Positions 46,602 to 56,216 are shown, numbered from the stretch's first letter. The stretch: 64,000 bases of DNA from Lewinellaceae bacterium (GCA_020636405.1 JACJXW010000004.1:1550001-1614000), one strand, 5' to 3'. The notes: generated by a model not told the origin, from the letters alone. Program-made: numbers and translations.

Positions 46602-47579
46602 ATGGGAAAAGAGAAGTTTATTTATAATACCCACACGCTTCGGTATGAAAAGGTGGAGCAATCCATCAGCCAAAAAATTACCAAAGTTCTGGGTTTTGTC
46701 TGTGCAGCGATATTCACTGCCTTCATATTCACGCTTCTTGCACATCGGTGGATACCTTCACCGCAGGAAAAGCTACTTAGGAATGAAGTCAAGTTCATGG
46801 AGTCCCATTTTGCTGAAGTAAACACCGAACTGGAGCAGCTCCGTGAAGTCCTGGCTAAAATACAGGAACGTGACGCCTATGCCCACCGGATGGTCTTCGG
46901 CATGGACCCCATCGACGAGGGCGTCTGGGAAGGTGGCGTTGGCGGGCACGACCAGTACGCTTCACTCCGGCAGTATAGCACCGGAGACCTCCTCGTTTCG
47001 GTAAGCCAGAATGTTGATAAGCTCAAGCGTCAGATGGACCTGCAATCCCGCTCGCTGGACACCATTATCAATATGGCGAAGCAGAAAGAGGATATGCTGG
47101 CGGCTATTCCATCCATCAAACCGGTGAATTCCAGCAAGCTTCCGCGCAGCGTGAAATTGCTCTCCGGCTTTGGCATGCGCATCCATCCAATCTATAAAGT
47201 ACCGAAAATGCACTACGGCATTGACTTTACTGCTCCCCGGGGGACGCCAATTCAGGCGACCGGCTCCGGCAAGGTGATCAAGGCCGAGAGGGTTAGCGGC
47301 TACGGTAACCAGGTGGTCATCGACCATGGGTTCGGATACAAAACCTCTTATGCCCATATGAAAACCATAACTGTGAGGGCCGGCCAGGAAGTGATGCGTG
47401 GCCAGCAGATCGGTGAGGTGGGCAGCACAGGCACCTCTACAGCGCCCCACTGCCACTACGAGGTGATGTATAAGGGCAACAAAGTCAACCCCATCCACTA
47501 TTGCATGGACGGGCTTACACCCAAAGAATACGAAGAACTGGTCCGCGCCGCGGAAATGTCTAACCAATCGTTCGACTAA
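46602..47579 (+). CDS. M23 family peptidoglycan endopeptidase, membrane-anchored
   Basis: The start is MGKEKFIYNTHTLRYEKVEQ at 46602, the usual opening for this Bacteroidota subgroup; an upstream ATG at 46548 adds unrelated residues. The 325-aa protein has one membrane helix (VLGFVCAAIFTAFIFTLLA), a coiled-coil (VKFMESHFAEVNTELEQL), and a C-terminal LytM/M23 domain: HYGIDFTAPRGTPIQATGSG (His and Asp zinc ligands) and STAPHCHYEVMYKG (HxH). It probably cuts peptide crosslinks in the cell wall from the periplasm. A CapA-like gene follows after 24 nt, probably in the same message. Confidence 0.93.
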   Translation: MGKEKFIYNTHTLRYEKVEQSISQKITKVLGFVCAAIFTAFIFTLLAHRWIPSPQEKLLRNEVKFMESHFAEVNTELEQLREVLAKIQERDAYAHRMVFGMDPIDEGVWEGGVGGHDQYASLRQYSTGDLLVSVSQNVDKLKRQMDLQSRSLDTIINMAKQKEDMLAAIPSIKPVNSSKLPRSVKLLSGFGMRIHPIYKVPKMHYGIDFTAPRGTPIQATGSGKVIKAERVSGYGNQVVIDHGFGYKTSYAHMKTITVRAGQEVMRGQQIGEVGSTGTSTAPHCHYEVMYKGNKVNPIHYCMDGLTPKEYEELVRAAEMSNQSFD

Positions 47580-47603
47580 TTCAACCAAGACCAATACAGC
47601 CTT

Positions 47604-48788
47604 ATGCTGAAAAAAGAACCTTCCAAAAAAGGCTTCCGTTTCGGAAGTCTTTTTTGCATTATTGCGCTTTCTGTTTCTTTTCTAAGTTGCGGAGAGGCGT
47701 CCAATGTGAGTGACAATGCCCAGGCCAAGCTGGCCGTTGCGCGCATTATGGCAGATACTGTGATCAGTCCACAAGATACTGCAGCGCCGATCGAAGTGGC
47801 GCCGGACCCCGAACGCTTCACCATCATCGGAGTAGGCGACATGATGCTGGGCACCAACTATCCTTCCACTTCCTACCTGCCGCCCAACGGGGGGCGCGAT
47901 TTGCTGTCCGATGTGCGGGATATCTTAACTTCCGCCGATATTACCTTCGGCAACCTGGAGGGCGCTATCCTGGATAAGGGCGGGACGGCTAAGCGTTGCA
48001 ACAATCCCAGCGCCTGCTATGTCTTCCGTTCTCCGGAGAGCTATGTCCAGCATTTTGTCGAAGCAGGTTTCGACTTTTTGAGTATCGCCAACAACCACTC
48101 CGGCGATTTTGGGGCTACGGGACGCGATCGGACGAAAGCCGTTCTCAAGGAAGCCGGTATTGCCTTTGCCGGGCTTGCCGGCACCGATGAGTATGCCATT
48201 ATAGAGCGCGATGGGGTGAAATACGGCATGTGTGCTTTTGCGCCCAACTCGGGCACCTGTAGCATACACAACCTGGCAAAGGCCCGGCAGATCGTAAGTA
48301 AGCTGGAAGAAGCGTGCGACATAGTGATCGTTTCCTTCCACGGGGGCGCTGAGGGCGCCAGCCATCAGAATGTGCCCCGGCGTTCGGAAACCTACTATGG
48401 AGAGAACCGGGGGAACGTACACGAGTTCTCTCATGCGGTGGTAGATGCTGGAGCGGATATCGTCTTCGGGCACGGCCCTCACGTTACCCGCGCTATGGAG
48501 CTTTACAAAGGACGTCTGATCTGTTACAGCCTGGGCAACTTCTGCACCTACGGGCGTTTCAGCCTCAGTGGCCCGGCGGGTTTTGCCCCGATCGTATCGG
48601 TGACCGTCGGAAAGGATGGCGCCTTCCTGGAGGGGCAGGTAACGCCGATTTACCAGCAGAAAGCCCACGGGCCCAGGATCGATGGCCAGAAGCGTGCCAT
48701 AAACACCCTGATCGAGCTGACCCGGGCCGATTTTCCGGAGACGGAACTGCTGATCACTAAGGAAGGGAAGCTGACAACTAAAGAATAA
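47604..48788 (+). CDS. CapA-family metallophosphatase-like lipoprotein
   Basis: A 394-aa protein with a lipoprotein signal (LFCIIALSVSFLSCG). The body is the PGA_cap/CapA fold: FTIIGVGDMMLGTNYPS, ITFGNLEGAI, SIANNHSGDFG, SFHGGAEGA, and VFGHGPHVTRAMELY, followed by YSLGNFCTYG. Members are calcineurin-like phosphoesterase relatives linked to poly-gamma-glutamate capsules, but most have no proven substrate. It is co-directional with the M23 gene (24-nt gap), so a cell-envelope task is likely. Confidence 0.9.
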   Translation: MLKKEPSKKGFRFGSLFCIIALSVSFLSCGEASNVSDNAQAKLAVARIMADTVISPQDTAAPIEVAPDPERFTIIGVGDMMLGTNYPSTSYLPPNGGRDLLSDVRDILTSADITFGNLEGAILDKGGTAKRCNNPSACYVFRSPESYVQHFVEAGFDFLSIANNHSGDFGATGRDRTKAVLKEAGIAFAGLAGTDEYAIIERDGVKYGMCAFAPNSGTCSIHNLAKARQIVSKLEEACDIVIVSFHGGAEGASHQNVPRRSETYYGENRGNVHEFSHAVVDAGADIVFGHGPHVTRAMELYKGRLICYSLGNFCTYGRFSLSGPAGFAPIVSVTVGKDGAFLEGQVTPIYQQKAHGPRIDGQKRAINTLIELTRADFPETELLITKEGKLTTKE

Positions 48789-48995
48789 TGTAATTTCTCG
48801 AGCTGGCCGATGGTGCCGGGATCGCCTGCAAGGTGTAGCGGGAGGGGCCCCGGCAGCTTTCTGCCGTAGTGATGGAATAACCGGAAGCCGTCAGCGCCCT
48901 GGTGCAGCACTTCATCGAAAATTGTTAAGTGATTCGCCGTAATTTTCCTAATTTTCTGTTTTGACGATTTTGAAAGTGCCCGTGCATCCTATATT

Positions 48996-50087
48996 ATGAC
49001 CGAAAACGCCGCAAAGCCAACTCGATACTGTCACAATTGCCATTATCCGTTACCCCAATACGGGGAGTTCTGTTCCAATTGTGGACAGAAGTATAGCGAT
49101 GGTAAAGTACCGGTTTGGGACTTGGTGCGGGACTTCCTGGAATCCGTGCTCAATGTGGATTCCAAAATCTTCCGTACCATTGGCGCTCTATTCATACCGG
49201 GCAGGCTCACTCTGCAATACTTTAAGGGATACCACAAGCGTTACGTGCCGCCCCTGAGGCTCTTTTTTGTAATGGCCGTCGCGCATTTTGCCGTTTTGGG
49301 ATATGTGGGGTTTGATGTTATTGAACAACAGATCATGGAAAGCAACGAGCGGCAATTGAAAAGAGCCCATCTGGCGGGTTTCAGAGATCAACTGGACTCG
49401 GCCAGGATACAAGTCGAAGCGGCCTATCCCGGTGTTCCCATACTCAGCGAAGCGCTGGATTCGCTGGAACGCATTCTGGGCGATAGCCGGACGGACAGTA
49501 TGAACCTCGGTTATTTCATCTATGAAGCCGACTCTTTGATGTTCACTTTGGAGCAGGTGCAGATATCCACCCGGGATGCCATAGAAATGCCGCTGGACAG
49601 TTTGGCCTCTGCCTACGGAAGCAATAGTTTTTTCAGCCGCCTTCAGTTGCGCCAGGCTGCCAAATTTGCCAGGGAAGGGGGCAACTTTACCCGCTTCATC
49701 CTGGGCAAACTTATATGGATGGTTGTACTGATGATGCCGGCCCTGGCCCTGCTGCTGAAATTGCTCTACATCCGGCGGAAAAAGTATTATGTAGAGCATC
49801 TGGTTTTCTCATTTCATTATCACGCTTTTTCATTTTTCATCGTGTCGGCCGCGTTGCTTCTGGGCGAGACGAACCTGGGCCAGTATTCCGGATTCTTTGA
49901 TGGAGGTTTTCTCATTGGCATGGCCTTTCTATGGATACTCATTTATCTTTTTATCGCCATGCGTCGTTTTTATCAGCAACCCTGGTTTAAGACTTTCATA
50001 AAGTATGGCATCGTCAATTTTTCCTATACCCTCATTTTTACCTTATTTTTGCTGCTCACTGTAATAACCAGTGTTCTGCTATTTTAA
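48996..50087 (+). CDS. DUF3667 membrane protein with zinc ribbon
   Basis: A 363-aa protein. The N-terminus has a zinc-ribbon (CHNCHYPLPQYGEFCSNCGQ, four Cys in two pairs) followed by the DUF3667 signature RTIGALFIPGRLTLQYFKGY. Several membrane helices follow, the first at LRLFFVMAVAHFAVLGYV and then four or so in the C-terminal half. The family is common in Bacteroidota but has no known function. It ends 9 nt before gatB, so the two may share a message. Confidence 0.88.
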   Translation: MTENAAKPTRYCHNCHYPLPQYGEFCSNCGQKYSDGKVPVWDLVRDFLESVLNVDSKIFRTIGALFIPGRLTLQYFKGYHKRYVPPLRLFFVMAVAHFAVLGYVGFDVIEQQIMESNERQLKRAHLAGFRDQLDSARIQVEAAYPGVPILSEALDSLERILGDSRTDSMNLGYFIYEADSLMFTLEQVQISTRDAIEMPLDSLASAYGSNSFFSRLQLRQAAKFAREGGNFTRFILGKLIWMVVLMMPALALLLKLLYIRRKKYYVEHLVFSFHYHAFSFFIVSAALLLGETNLGQYSGFFDGGFLIGMAFLWILIYLFIAMRRFYQQPWFKTFIKYGIVNFSYTLIFTLFLLLTVITSVLLF

Positions 50088-50096
50088 CCATCAGCA

Positions 50097-51539
50097 ATGC
50101 CATACGATAGATACGAGACAGTCATTGGATTGGAGATCCATGCTCAGTTGTCGACGCAGAGCAAGGCTTTTTGTGGAGATGACGCCAGTTTTGGGGGAGA
50201 ACCGAACACTTACGTCAGCCCTATTTCTTTGGGCCATCCCGGCACCTTACCCCGCCTCAATAAAAAGCAGGTAGAATATGCGGTGCGACTTGGTTTGGCG
50301 TTGGGCAGCGAGATCAGCCTGTACAATGCTTTTGACCGAAAGAACTATTTTTACGCCGACCTGCCGAAAGGGTATCAGATCACACAAGACCGGGCGCCCA
50401 TCTGCGTTGGCGGCTCAATGACGGTCAGGGTAGGGGAGGAAGAGCGGCTCATTCGCATCCATCATATTCACATGGAAGAGGACGCCGGCAAGTCGATCCA
50501 TGACTCCGAGGAGCCCTATTCTCAGATCGACCTCAACCGGGCAGGGGTGCCTCTGCTGGAGATCGTCTCCGAACCCGACCTGCGTTCTGCCGAAGAAGTG
50601 GACGCCTATATGTCGGCCATGCGGCAGTTGTTGCGTTACCTGGGTATTTCCGACGGCAATATGGAACAGGGATCCATGCGTTGCGACTGCAATGTATCGG
50701 TCCGGCTGAAGGGCAGCGACAAACTTGGTGAGCGCTGCGAGATCAAGAACCTCAATTCCATGCGTTATGCCCGTAGGGCCATTGATTATGAGGTGAAACG
50801 GCAGATCGATCTTCTTGAGTCCGGCGGGAAGGTAGAACAACAGACCCTGAATTTCGATCCGTCGACTGGCGTAACCGCGCCCCTGCGCGATAAGGAAGAT
50901 GCGCATGACTACCGCTATTTTCCCGAGCCCGACCTGCCTCCGGTGGTGCTTCGCCCGGAATATGTAGAAAAGATAAAGCAGTCGCTGCCTGCTTTGCCTT
51001 GGGAGCTTTACCACCGCTTCCAGGAGCAGTACGGCCTGCCGGAGTATGACGCCAACCTGCTTACCCAGGAACAGCCAACAGCCCTTTTCTTTATGTCCCT
51101 CTGCGAGCATACGGATAACTTCAAGGCTGCTTCCAACCTGATCATCAACAAGGTAGCCCCCTTCTGTAATGATGCGGGAATTGGAATAGAGGAATTTCCC
51201 GTTAGCCATCCTCAGCTGGCCGCTTTCATTCAGCTGATCGATGAGGGCAAGGTGGCCAGTGCTGCTGCCTACCAGCATATTTTTCCCGTTTTGGCCGAGC
51301 AACCCCAACGCCCACCGCTGGAGATCGCTCAGTCCCTCAACCTCATCCAGACGTCAGACGAAGGATTGTTGGAACAGCTCGTCGACGAGGTGCTGTCCAG
51401 TAACCCCGGCGAGGTAGAGCGCTACCGCAGCGGCAAGAAAGGCCTAATGGGCTTCTTCATGGGAGAGGTGATGAAATCCTCGAAGGGCAAAGCCGACCCC
51501 AAGGTGGTGAGCGGACTGTTGCGGAAGAAGCTGGGGTAG
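50097..51539 (+). CDS. gatB: Aspartyl/glutamyl-tRNA amidotransferase subunit B
   Basis: A 480-aa protein of full family length. Signatures: YETVIGLEIHAQLSTQSKAF, SLGHPGTLPRLNKK, FDRKNYFYADLPKGYQITQ, and the DLNRAGVPLLEIVSEPDL block. The C-terminal YqeY-like tail ends in KVVSGLLRKKLG. With GatA and GatC (not in the window) it turns Glu-tRNA-Gln or Asp-tRNA-Asn into the amide form. It is preceded by the DUF3667 gene with 9 nt between. Confidence 0.97.
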   Translation: MPYDRYETVIGLEIHAQLSTQSKAFCGDDASFGGEPNTYVSPISLGHPGTLPRLNKKQVEYAVRLGLALGSEISLYNAFDRKNYFYADLPKGYQITQDRAPICVGGSMTVRVGEEERLIRIHHIHMEEDAGKSIHDSEEPYSQIDLNRAGVPLLEIVSEPDLRSAEEVDAYMSAMRQLLRYLGISDGNMEQGSMRCDCNVSVRLKGSDKLGERCEIKNLNSMRYARRAIDYEVKRQIDLLESGGKVEQQTLNFDPSTGVTAPLRDKEDAHDYRYFPEPDLPPVVLRPEYVEKIKQSLPALPWELYHRFQEQYGLPEYDANLLTQEQPTALFFMSLCEHTDNFKAASNLIINKVAPFCNDAGIGIEEFPVSHPQLAAFIQLIDEGKVASAAAYQHIFPVLAEQPQRPPLEIAQSLNLIQTSDEGLLEQLVDEVLSSNPGEVERYRSGKKGLMGFFMGEVMKSSKGKADPKVVSGLLRKKLG

Positions 51540-52005
51540 GGAAGGGCGAAGTTGGAAGGCGGAAGGCGGAAATCGGAAATCGGAAGGCGGATATCTACGG
51601 AGTGGTGTGCATTTTGCGTTTTTCGGGAGAATTCAGGTCGTTATTTTCATAATCATTATAAAAATAATCATTACTTTTATAATCGTCATTTTTGTAATGA
51701 TTATTTTTGTAATCATTATTTTTGTAATCATTTACCCTGCCCCTTGCCCCTTCGGCGGGAAAGGCTTACCTTGGAATAAGTACTTGGACTGAAATGAATA
51801 GACATGCATAGAAATGGGGAAATGTAGTCCCAAGCTCAAGCAGGGTAACCATTTCCACTGCATTTCAATACATTTCCATGTGTTTCACAATTTGTGTCCA
51901 TGTACTTACACGAACACACCAATGCACGAATGCACGAATACACGAATACACGAATACACGAATACACGAACACACGAATTTCCCGCTCTAAACCTGCCCT
52001 TCACC
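51540..52005. repeat. Intergenic region with three different tandem repeats
   Basis: 51554-51595 holds six heptamers of the form GGAARKC (GGAAGGC, GGAAATC). 51651-51733 is an AT-rich repeat built on ATTATTTTTGTAATC. 51909-51980 holds nine octamers (mostly CACGAATA), ending 25 nt before the MerR start codon. No gene is seen. Confidence 0.9.
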
Positions 52006-52356
52006 ATGAAGCAGTTACCAATATTCGACGAAGACAAAGAGGGACTCAAGCGTTACTACAGCATTGGCGAGGTGGCCAAGATGTTCGAGGTCTCCAAGTC
52101 GCTGGTCCGCTTTTGGGAGAACGAGTTCGATTTCCTCAAGCCCCACAAGAACAGCAAGGGAGACCGGCGTTTTACGGTCCATAACATCGAACAGCTCAAC
52201 CTGATCTACGAGCTGGTCAAGGAGCGGGGATTCACCATTGAGGGGGCAAGGCGGGAGATCCAGCGCCTGCACGAGTGGGAGAAGGAAAAGGGGGAGTGGA
52301 TCGGGCGGCTGGAGCGGGTGAGGGGCTTTTTGTCAGAAATGAAGGAAAAAATTTGA
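52006..52356 (+). CDS. MerR-family transcriptional regulator
   Basis: The start is MKQLPIFDEDKEGLKRYYSI at 52006 (116 aa); the longer frame from 51814 runs through the tandem repeats and is not family-like. The HTH is YYSIGEVAKMFEVSKSLVRF, then WENEFDFLKPHKNSKGDRRF, with the MerR wing. The C-terminal helix is EGARREIQRLHEWEKEKGEW. It lacks a clear metal-binding Cys pair. It is of the small, single-domain type common in Bacteroidota, and its stop lies 1 nt from the stop of the converging EAD11 gene. Confidence 0.93.
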   Translation: MKQLPIFDEDKEGLKRYYSIGEVAKMFEVSKSLVRFWENEFDFLKPHKNSKGDRRFTVHNIEQLNLIYELVKERGFTIEGARREIQRLHEWEKEKGEWIGRLERVRGFLSEMKEKI

Positions 52357-52357
52357 A

Positions 52358-54697
52358 TTACTTTGCCAGGTCAGAAAGAAACCCCAGGAGTGCATATTGG
52401 ATTTTGGCCTTTTCCACTTTATAGGTATTCCGATCTATTCTTCCACGATTATTTTCCTTCTCTATATCGGTGAGCTGGGCTTCAAGGATGTCCAAATCAT
52501 TATTTAGGGCCGGGTCGAAAGTTAGTTTTTCTCTTACCTCTTTAAAGGCCGCATCCATTTTCCCTTCTTTTATAAGCTTCCTCAGATAGGCGAGGGTAGA
52601 ATTTTCCATGGCCTTTTTAAGTACTATCCCCAGTAAGGCGGCGGCATCATCTCTTGATTTGGCGATCAAGGGCAATCCTGGCGTTTTAAATTCATTTGAA
52701 TTAATATTGAGGTCTTCGATATTTTTTAATTCGGCCAACTCAGGCGGCAAACTGTTGAGGCGGTTGCCTTCCAGGTTTAATTTTGAAAGAGCTTTCAGCG
52801 TGTTTATGGATTGTGGAAGCTCATTAATGCGGTTGTTTTTTAGGTCAAGATGAGTAATAAGCATGCGTTTTTCTATCGGGATCAGATCCAGGGGAAGTTC
52901 CAGTAGACGAAGGCCGGAAAGATTGAGCCGACCTCTTTTAAACGCTTTTATCTTGGCCACTGCCTTTTTGCGGGGGAGGAAAATGGTGGCATTCAGTTTC
53001 TCTTGAATGAGGGAAAGCGTTTCCGGAAAATCAACTCCTATGATCGGGTTTTTCCTGGAACCTGCATATTTACTTTTTAGTGATTCCCATTCCTTTTTAA
53101 ATTTTTCGTATTCCTGGTTGTGATCTTCCGCTTTAGGGAGTAAATTCATCAGGTCTTTTAATTTACTGATAAAGTCCTTGTAACCATCATCCATCACTCT
53201 GGATATGGATTCCGAGAATTTCGACTCTGATCCTGTTCCATCGACCACCAGGATTCTGGACTTGATATTGCCCAGTCGCGTTTCGATGATCTCGGCCCAG
53301 GTGCTGAGGCTGTCTTCTTCAGAGTAGATACTCAAGTACCGGGACAGGGTTTTATCTCTTAGAAAGACCTCCTCGGTCTGCTGTTGAAGAAAAGATAATA
53401 AATAGTACCTGAACAGTTGTGGGGTAGTTATGGGGTCGCCTCCTCCGGACAGATGCCAAAGATGAAAATAGTTGTCAATACCCAACTGGCGCAGTTTGTC
53501 ATACAACGCAAAAGGAAAAGAAGAAATGGGGAATATCCAGTGGCGCATGAACGGGCCACGCTTGTATTTGGGGGCTTCGCTGCGGCTGTCCATTTGAAGC
53601 AACTGCAGAAGTTCAAAGCCATATTCTCTTTCCTCAGCCTTGCCGGAGACTCCTGCCAGAAGATAGTCCAAAAGCAAAACATCATACCGCTTTGGCCCTT
53701 CCAGTAAATCCAGACACTTACTGATAAGGTCACTTGTGGACGAAGCGCCACCATTGCTTTTTGGTTCTTTGGGATGGTCGATCTTTATTTCATCCAAACC
53801 TTTGAGCAAATTCCTGATCAGCCCTTTTTTTGACAATTTGATGTTGTCTTTGTTGTCGGCGGATATCCCTACGCTGGCATAATCATCAATGAGCAGGAAA
53901 CGCCACTGCAGCTTTTTATTCAGGTCATTGGCCTTGAAGTAATCCTTCATCAGCTGTTCTGCCTTTTCTCTCATCTGGGTTTCCGAGTGGAACTTGAAGG
54001 GAGTCACCATCCTGGAGTGATTGCGCTCCCCAACGGGATAGATATAGGATTCCCGCATCATGCGCAGTTGGAACTCCAGCATGGCCCTGGCCGCATTGGT
54101 GCGGTACAGCTCGTCCTCATGGTGCTGGATGACCTCCTGAAGGACGGCCTTGAACCTTTCCCTGAAAACGTAATCGTCTCCGGAATAGGTAGGCACATAA
54201 CGGTGCCAGATGCTGGAATCGAGGAATTTGTAGCGGGAGTCCATATCATAATCCCTCATCCGCCTTTTTTCCGGGTCTGTTTCCTCCAGGGCTCGGGGCA
54301 AGGAATAGGTCGACATGATGTCTTCATAGCCGATGGTAATTATGGGAGCGTAGAAGAGCGCCGGTTTTTCTGCAGAGGCAGCCGGTAATCTGGGGTGGTT
54401 GGTACTGACCCATCGGAGAAGATAGTGTCCGGCAAGGCTTTGCAAGGTAGCCGGGTTAGACAGGTTCAGCTGAGGGTCGGCGAGCAGGAGGATTATTTTT
54501 TTCGTTTCCTGCGGGATAGAATCATGCTCTTTGAAGGCCAGCTTGTGGCTTTCCCCCATAACCCGGATATCTTCGATGACAGATCGAAAATACCTCCATT
54601 CCGGATCGGAGATGGTTTCTTCCTCTATCTTCAGAGGAGCGATCCTGCATTCTCCATCGAGCAGGAATACAGAAAGCACCATTGGATCTTGCCTCAT
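52358..54697 (-). CDS. REC-like, LRR and EAD11-like domain protein of a conflict system
   Basis: A 779-aa protein with no signal peptide; start ATG at 54697 (a second at 54682). An unrecognised region covers residues 1-260. About 265-460 look like a receiver domain: WRFLLIDDYASVGIS (acid pair), YDVLLLDYLLAGV (likely phospho-Asp), FPISSFPFALYDKL; the receiver Lys is not evident. Four short leucine-rich repeats lie at about 595-680 (LTHLDLKNNRINELP, LNLEGNRLNSLP). The last 90 residues (LIKEGKMDAAFKEVREKL, LEAQLTDIEKENNRGRID, YKVEKAKIQYALLGFL) match the Effector-associated domain 11 pattern. EADs couple effectors to sensors in NTP-dependent bacterial conflict systems. It is the last gene of the seven-gene run and starts 7 nt after the NtrC-type regulator. 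Confidence 0.85.
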   Translation of the reverse strand: MRQDPMVLSVFLLDGECRIAPLKIEEETISDPEWRYFRSVIEDIRVMGESHKLAFKEHDSIPQETKKIILLLADPQLNLSNPATLQSLAGHYLLRWVSTNHPRLPAASAEKPALFYAPIITIGYEDIMSTYSLPRALEETDPEKRRMRDYDMDSRYKFLDSSIWHRYVPTYSGDDYVFRERFKAVLQEVIQHHEDELYRTNAARAMLEFQLRMMRESYIYPVGERNHSRMVTPFKFHSETQMREKAEQLMKDYFKANDLNKKLQWRFLLIDDYASVGISADNKDNIKLSKKGLIRNLLKGLDEIKIDHPKEPKSNGGASSTSDLISKCLDLLEGPKRYDVLLLDYLLAGVSGKAEEREYGFELLQLLQMDSRSEAPKYKRGPFMRHWIFPISSFPFALYDKLRQLGIDNYFHLWHLSGGGDPITTPQLFRYYLLSFLQQQTEEVFLRDKTLSRYLSIYSEEDSLSTWAEIIETRLGNIKSRILVVDGTGSESKFSESISRVMDDGYKDFISKLKDLMNLLPKAEDHNQEYEKFKKEWESLKSKYAGSRKNPIIGVDFPETLSLIQEKLNATIFLPRKKAVAKIKAFKRGRLNLSGLRLLELPLDLIPIEKRMLITHLDLKNNRINELPQSINTLKALSKLNLEGNRLNSLPPELAELKNIEDLNINSNEFKTPGLPLIAKSRDDAAALLGIVLKKAMENSTLAYLRKLIKEGKMDAAFKEVREKLTFDPALNNDLDILEAQLTDIEKENNRGRIDRNTYKVEKAKIQYALLGFLSDLAK

Positions 54698-54704
54698 CTC
54701 ATCA

Positions 54705-56216
54705 CTATTTTACGATGCGCGAATAGCTGGACCGGATGTGTCCGAAATCCGTGAACAGGTGGGGGAACTGCTGGTAAAGGGTTTTGATCTTATAGCGGAG
54801 GTTGTCGGAGGTGCCGTAGCCCGTCATTTGCGCCACATCCTGCTTTTTGCCGTTCTTCACAGCCAATGCCCGTTCGATCGCCTGCAGGTCGATCAATGCT
54901 TTGGCCTCTTCGTGGGAGAGCGGGTTACCGGGTTCCAGTGAGGCGTTGTGATGCAGCGGCGCCGAAGTATTTTCTTGCACTTTGGAAAGTAAGGACGTCG
55001 AGGCGTTAGGATCGAATTGCAGGATCTCCATAGGCAGGCATTCCGGCCTGATATAGGAAGACTGCAGGATCTCCCGGCGCAGGATCATGTGGTTTACCGT
55101 ATTGATGAGTTCGCGCACATTGCCTTTCCACTCGTACTGCATCAGTTTCTCGAAAGCTTCCGGTGTGATCAGGTTTTGGCTGAAGCCTTCCCGGTTCAAT
55201 TGATGTTCGACAATGAGCGGGATGTCGTCTTTTCGATTGCGCAGAGGGGGGATATCCACTACCATTACTTTCAATCGCTGGTAGAGGTCTTCCCGGAAGG
55301 CGCCCTCGGCGACTGCTTTCGGCAGGTCGCGGTGGGTAGCGGCAACGATCTGGATGTCCAGTTCGATATCTTTATCCGAACCTATGGGCCGGATGAGCCG
55401 GGTTTCGAGAAACCGCAGCAGTTTGATCTGTATGTTGGCGTCGATGTCGCCGATCTCGTCGAGCATCAGAATGCCGCCGTTGGCTTGTTCGAAATACCCT
55501 TTAATGTCGTGCGTGGCTCCGGTGTAGCCGCCCTTGTGCGCTCCGAACAGGGTACTTTCCAGCAGGGTTTTCTGGATGGCCGAGAGGTTGACCCCTACGA
55601 AGGGTTTGTCCTGACGGGCGCCCATGCGGTGGAGGTAGCGGGCGGCGACTTCCTTGCCGACACCGGTCTCGCCGGTGAGCAGCACCGTCACATTCGGCCG
55701 TTGGGCGACGATCTTCAGGGTTTGTTTGACCTCCATGATTTTCGGGGATTCGCCGATGAAAGGGTATTGGGCCTGTTCCTTTTCCCGAAATTGCCTGACC
55801 TGGCTTTTGAGGGCGTTGTTTTCCTTTTTCAGCTCGGCTTTTTCCAGGACGCTCTGAATATTTTTATCCCAAAGTTCGAATTTGGATTTGCCCTTTTGGA
55901 GATAATAAGAAGCCCCCAGTTCCATAGCTTGCATTACGGTTTCCACCTCTCCCTCTGAAGTCACTACTACAATAGGAAGGTATGGGAATCTTGTATGGGT
56001 TTCGGCGAGCAGGTCGAGCCCTCCTGGTACACCTGTATGGTCCAGCTTGAGATCGAGCAGGAGCAGGTCGAAATGGCTAGCCTTTAATTTGTCCAGCATC
56101 TGGTTTTTATCGAGGGCGCCCTCAAATTCATAATGGCCACCCAGCCCCACCCGGATATTCCGGTGGAATTCCGCCTCATCGTCTACTACCAGTACCTTGT
56201 AATTTTTACGGGGCAT
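54705..56216 (-). CDS. NtrC-type response regulator (REC-AAA+-HTH)
   Basis: The start is MPRKNYKVLVVDDEAEFHRN at 56216 (503 aa), 11 nt inside the preceding gene; the longer frame to 56315 lies within that gene. REC has the acidic pair VVDDE, phospho-Asp in LLLLDLKL, Thr in VVVTSEG and Lys in YYLQKG, so it should accept a phosphate. AAA+: Walker A GETGVGKE, Walker B GGILMLDEIGD, the sigma54-contact loop as GGYTGA instead of GAFTGA, the sensor VAATHRDLP, and R-finger region FREDLYQRLKV. The C-terminal HTH is KKQDVAQMTGYGTSDNLRYK. It should activate sigma-54 promoters, unless the changed loop means another role. It sits between an unknown protein and the EAD11 gene. Confidence 0.93.
   Translation of the reverse strand: MPRKNYKVLVVDDEAEFHRNIRVGLGGHYEFEGALDKNQMLDKLKASHFDLLLLDLKLDHTGVPGGLDLLAETHTRFPYLPIVVVTSEGEVETVMQAMELGASYYLQKGKSKFELWDKNIQSVLEKAELKKENNALKSQVRQFREKEQAQYPFIGESPKIMEVKQTLKIVAQRPNVTVLLTGETGVGKEVAARYLHRMGARQDKPFVGVNLSAIQKTLLESTLFGAHKGGYTGATHDIKGYFEQANGGILMLDEIGDIDANIQIKLLRFLETRLIRPIGSDKDIELDIQIVAATHRDLPKAVAEGAFREDLYQRLKVMVVDIPPLRNRKDDIPLIVEHQLNREGFSQNLITPEAFEKLMQYEWKGNVRELINTVNHMILRREILQSSYIRPECLPMEILQFDPNASTSLLSKVQENTSAPLHHNASLEPGNPLSHEEAKALIDLQAIERALAVKNGKKQDVAQMTGYGTSDNLRYKIKTLYQQFPHLFTDFGHIRSSYSRIVK

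Noticed and set aside
51814..52005. Upstream extension of the MerR gene through the octamer repeats
   Set aside because: The extension is repeat-encoded (TNTRIHEY) and not family-like; ATG at 52006 gives the normal MerR N-terminus.
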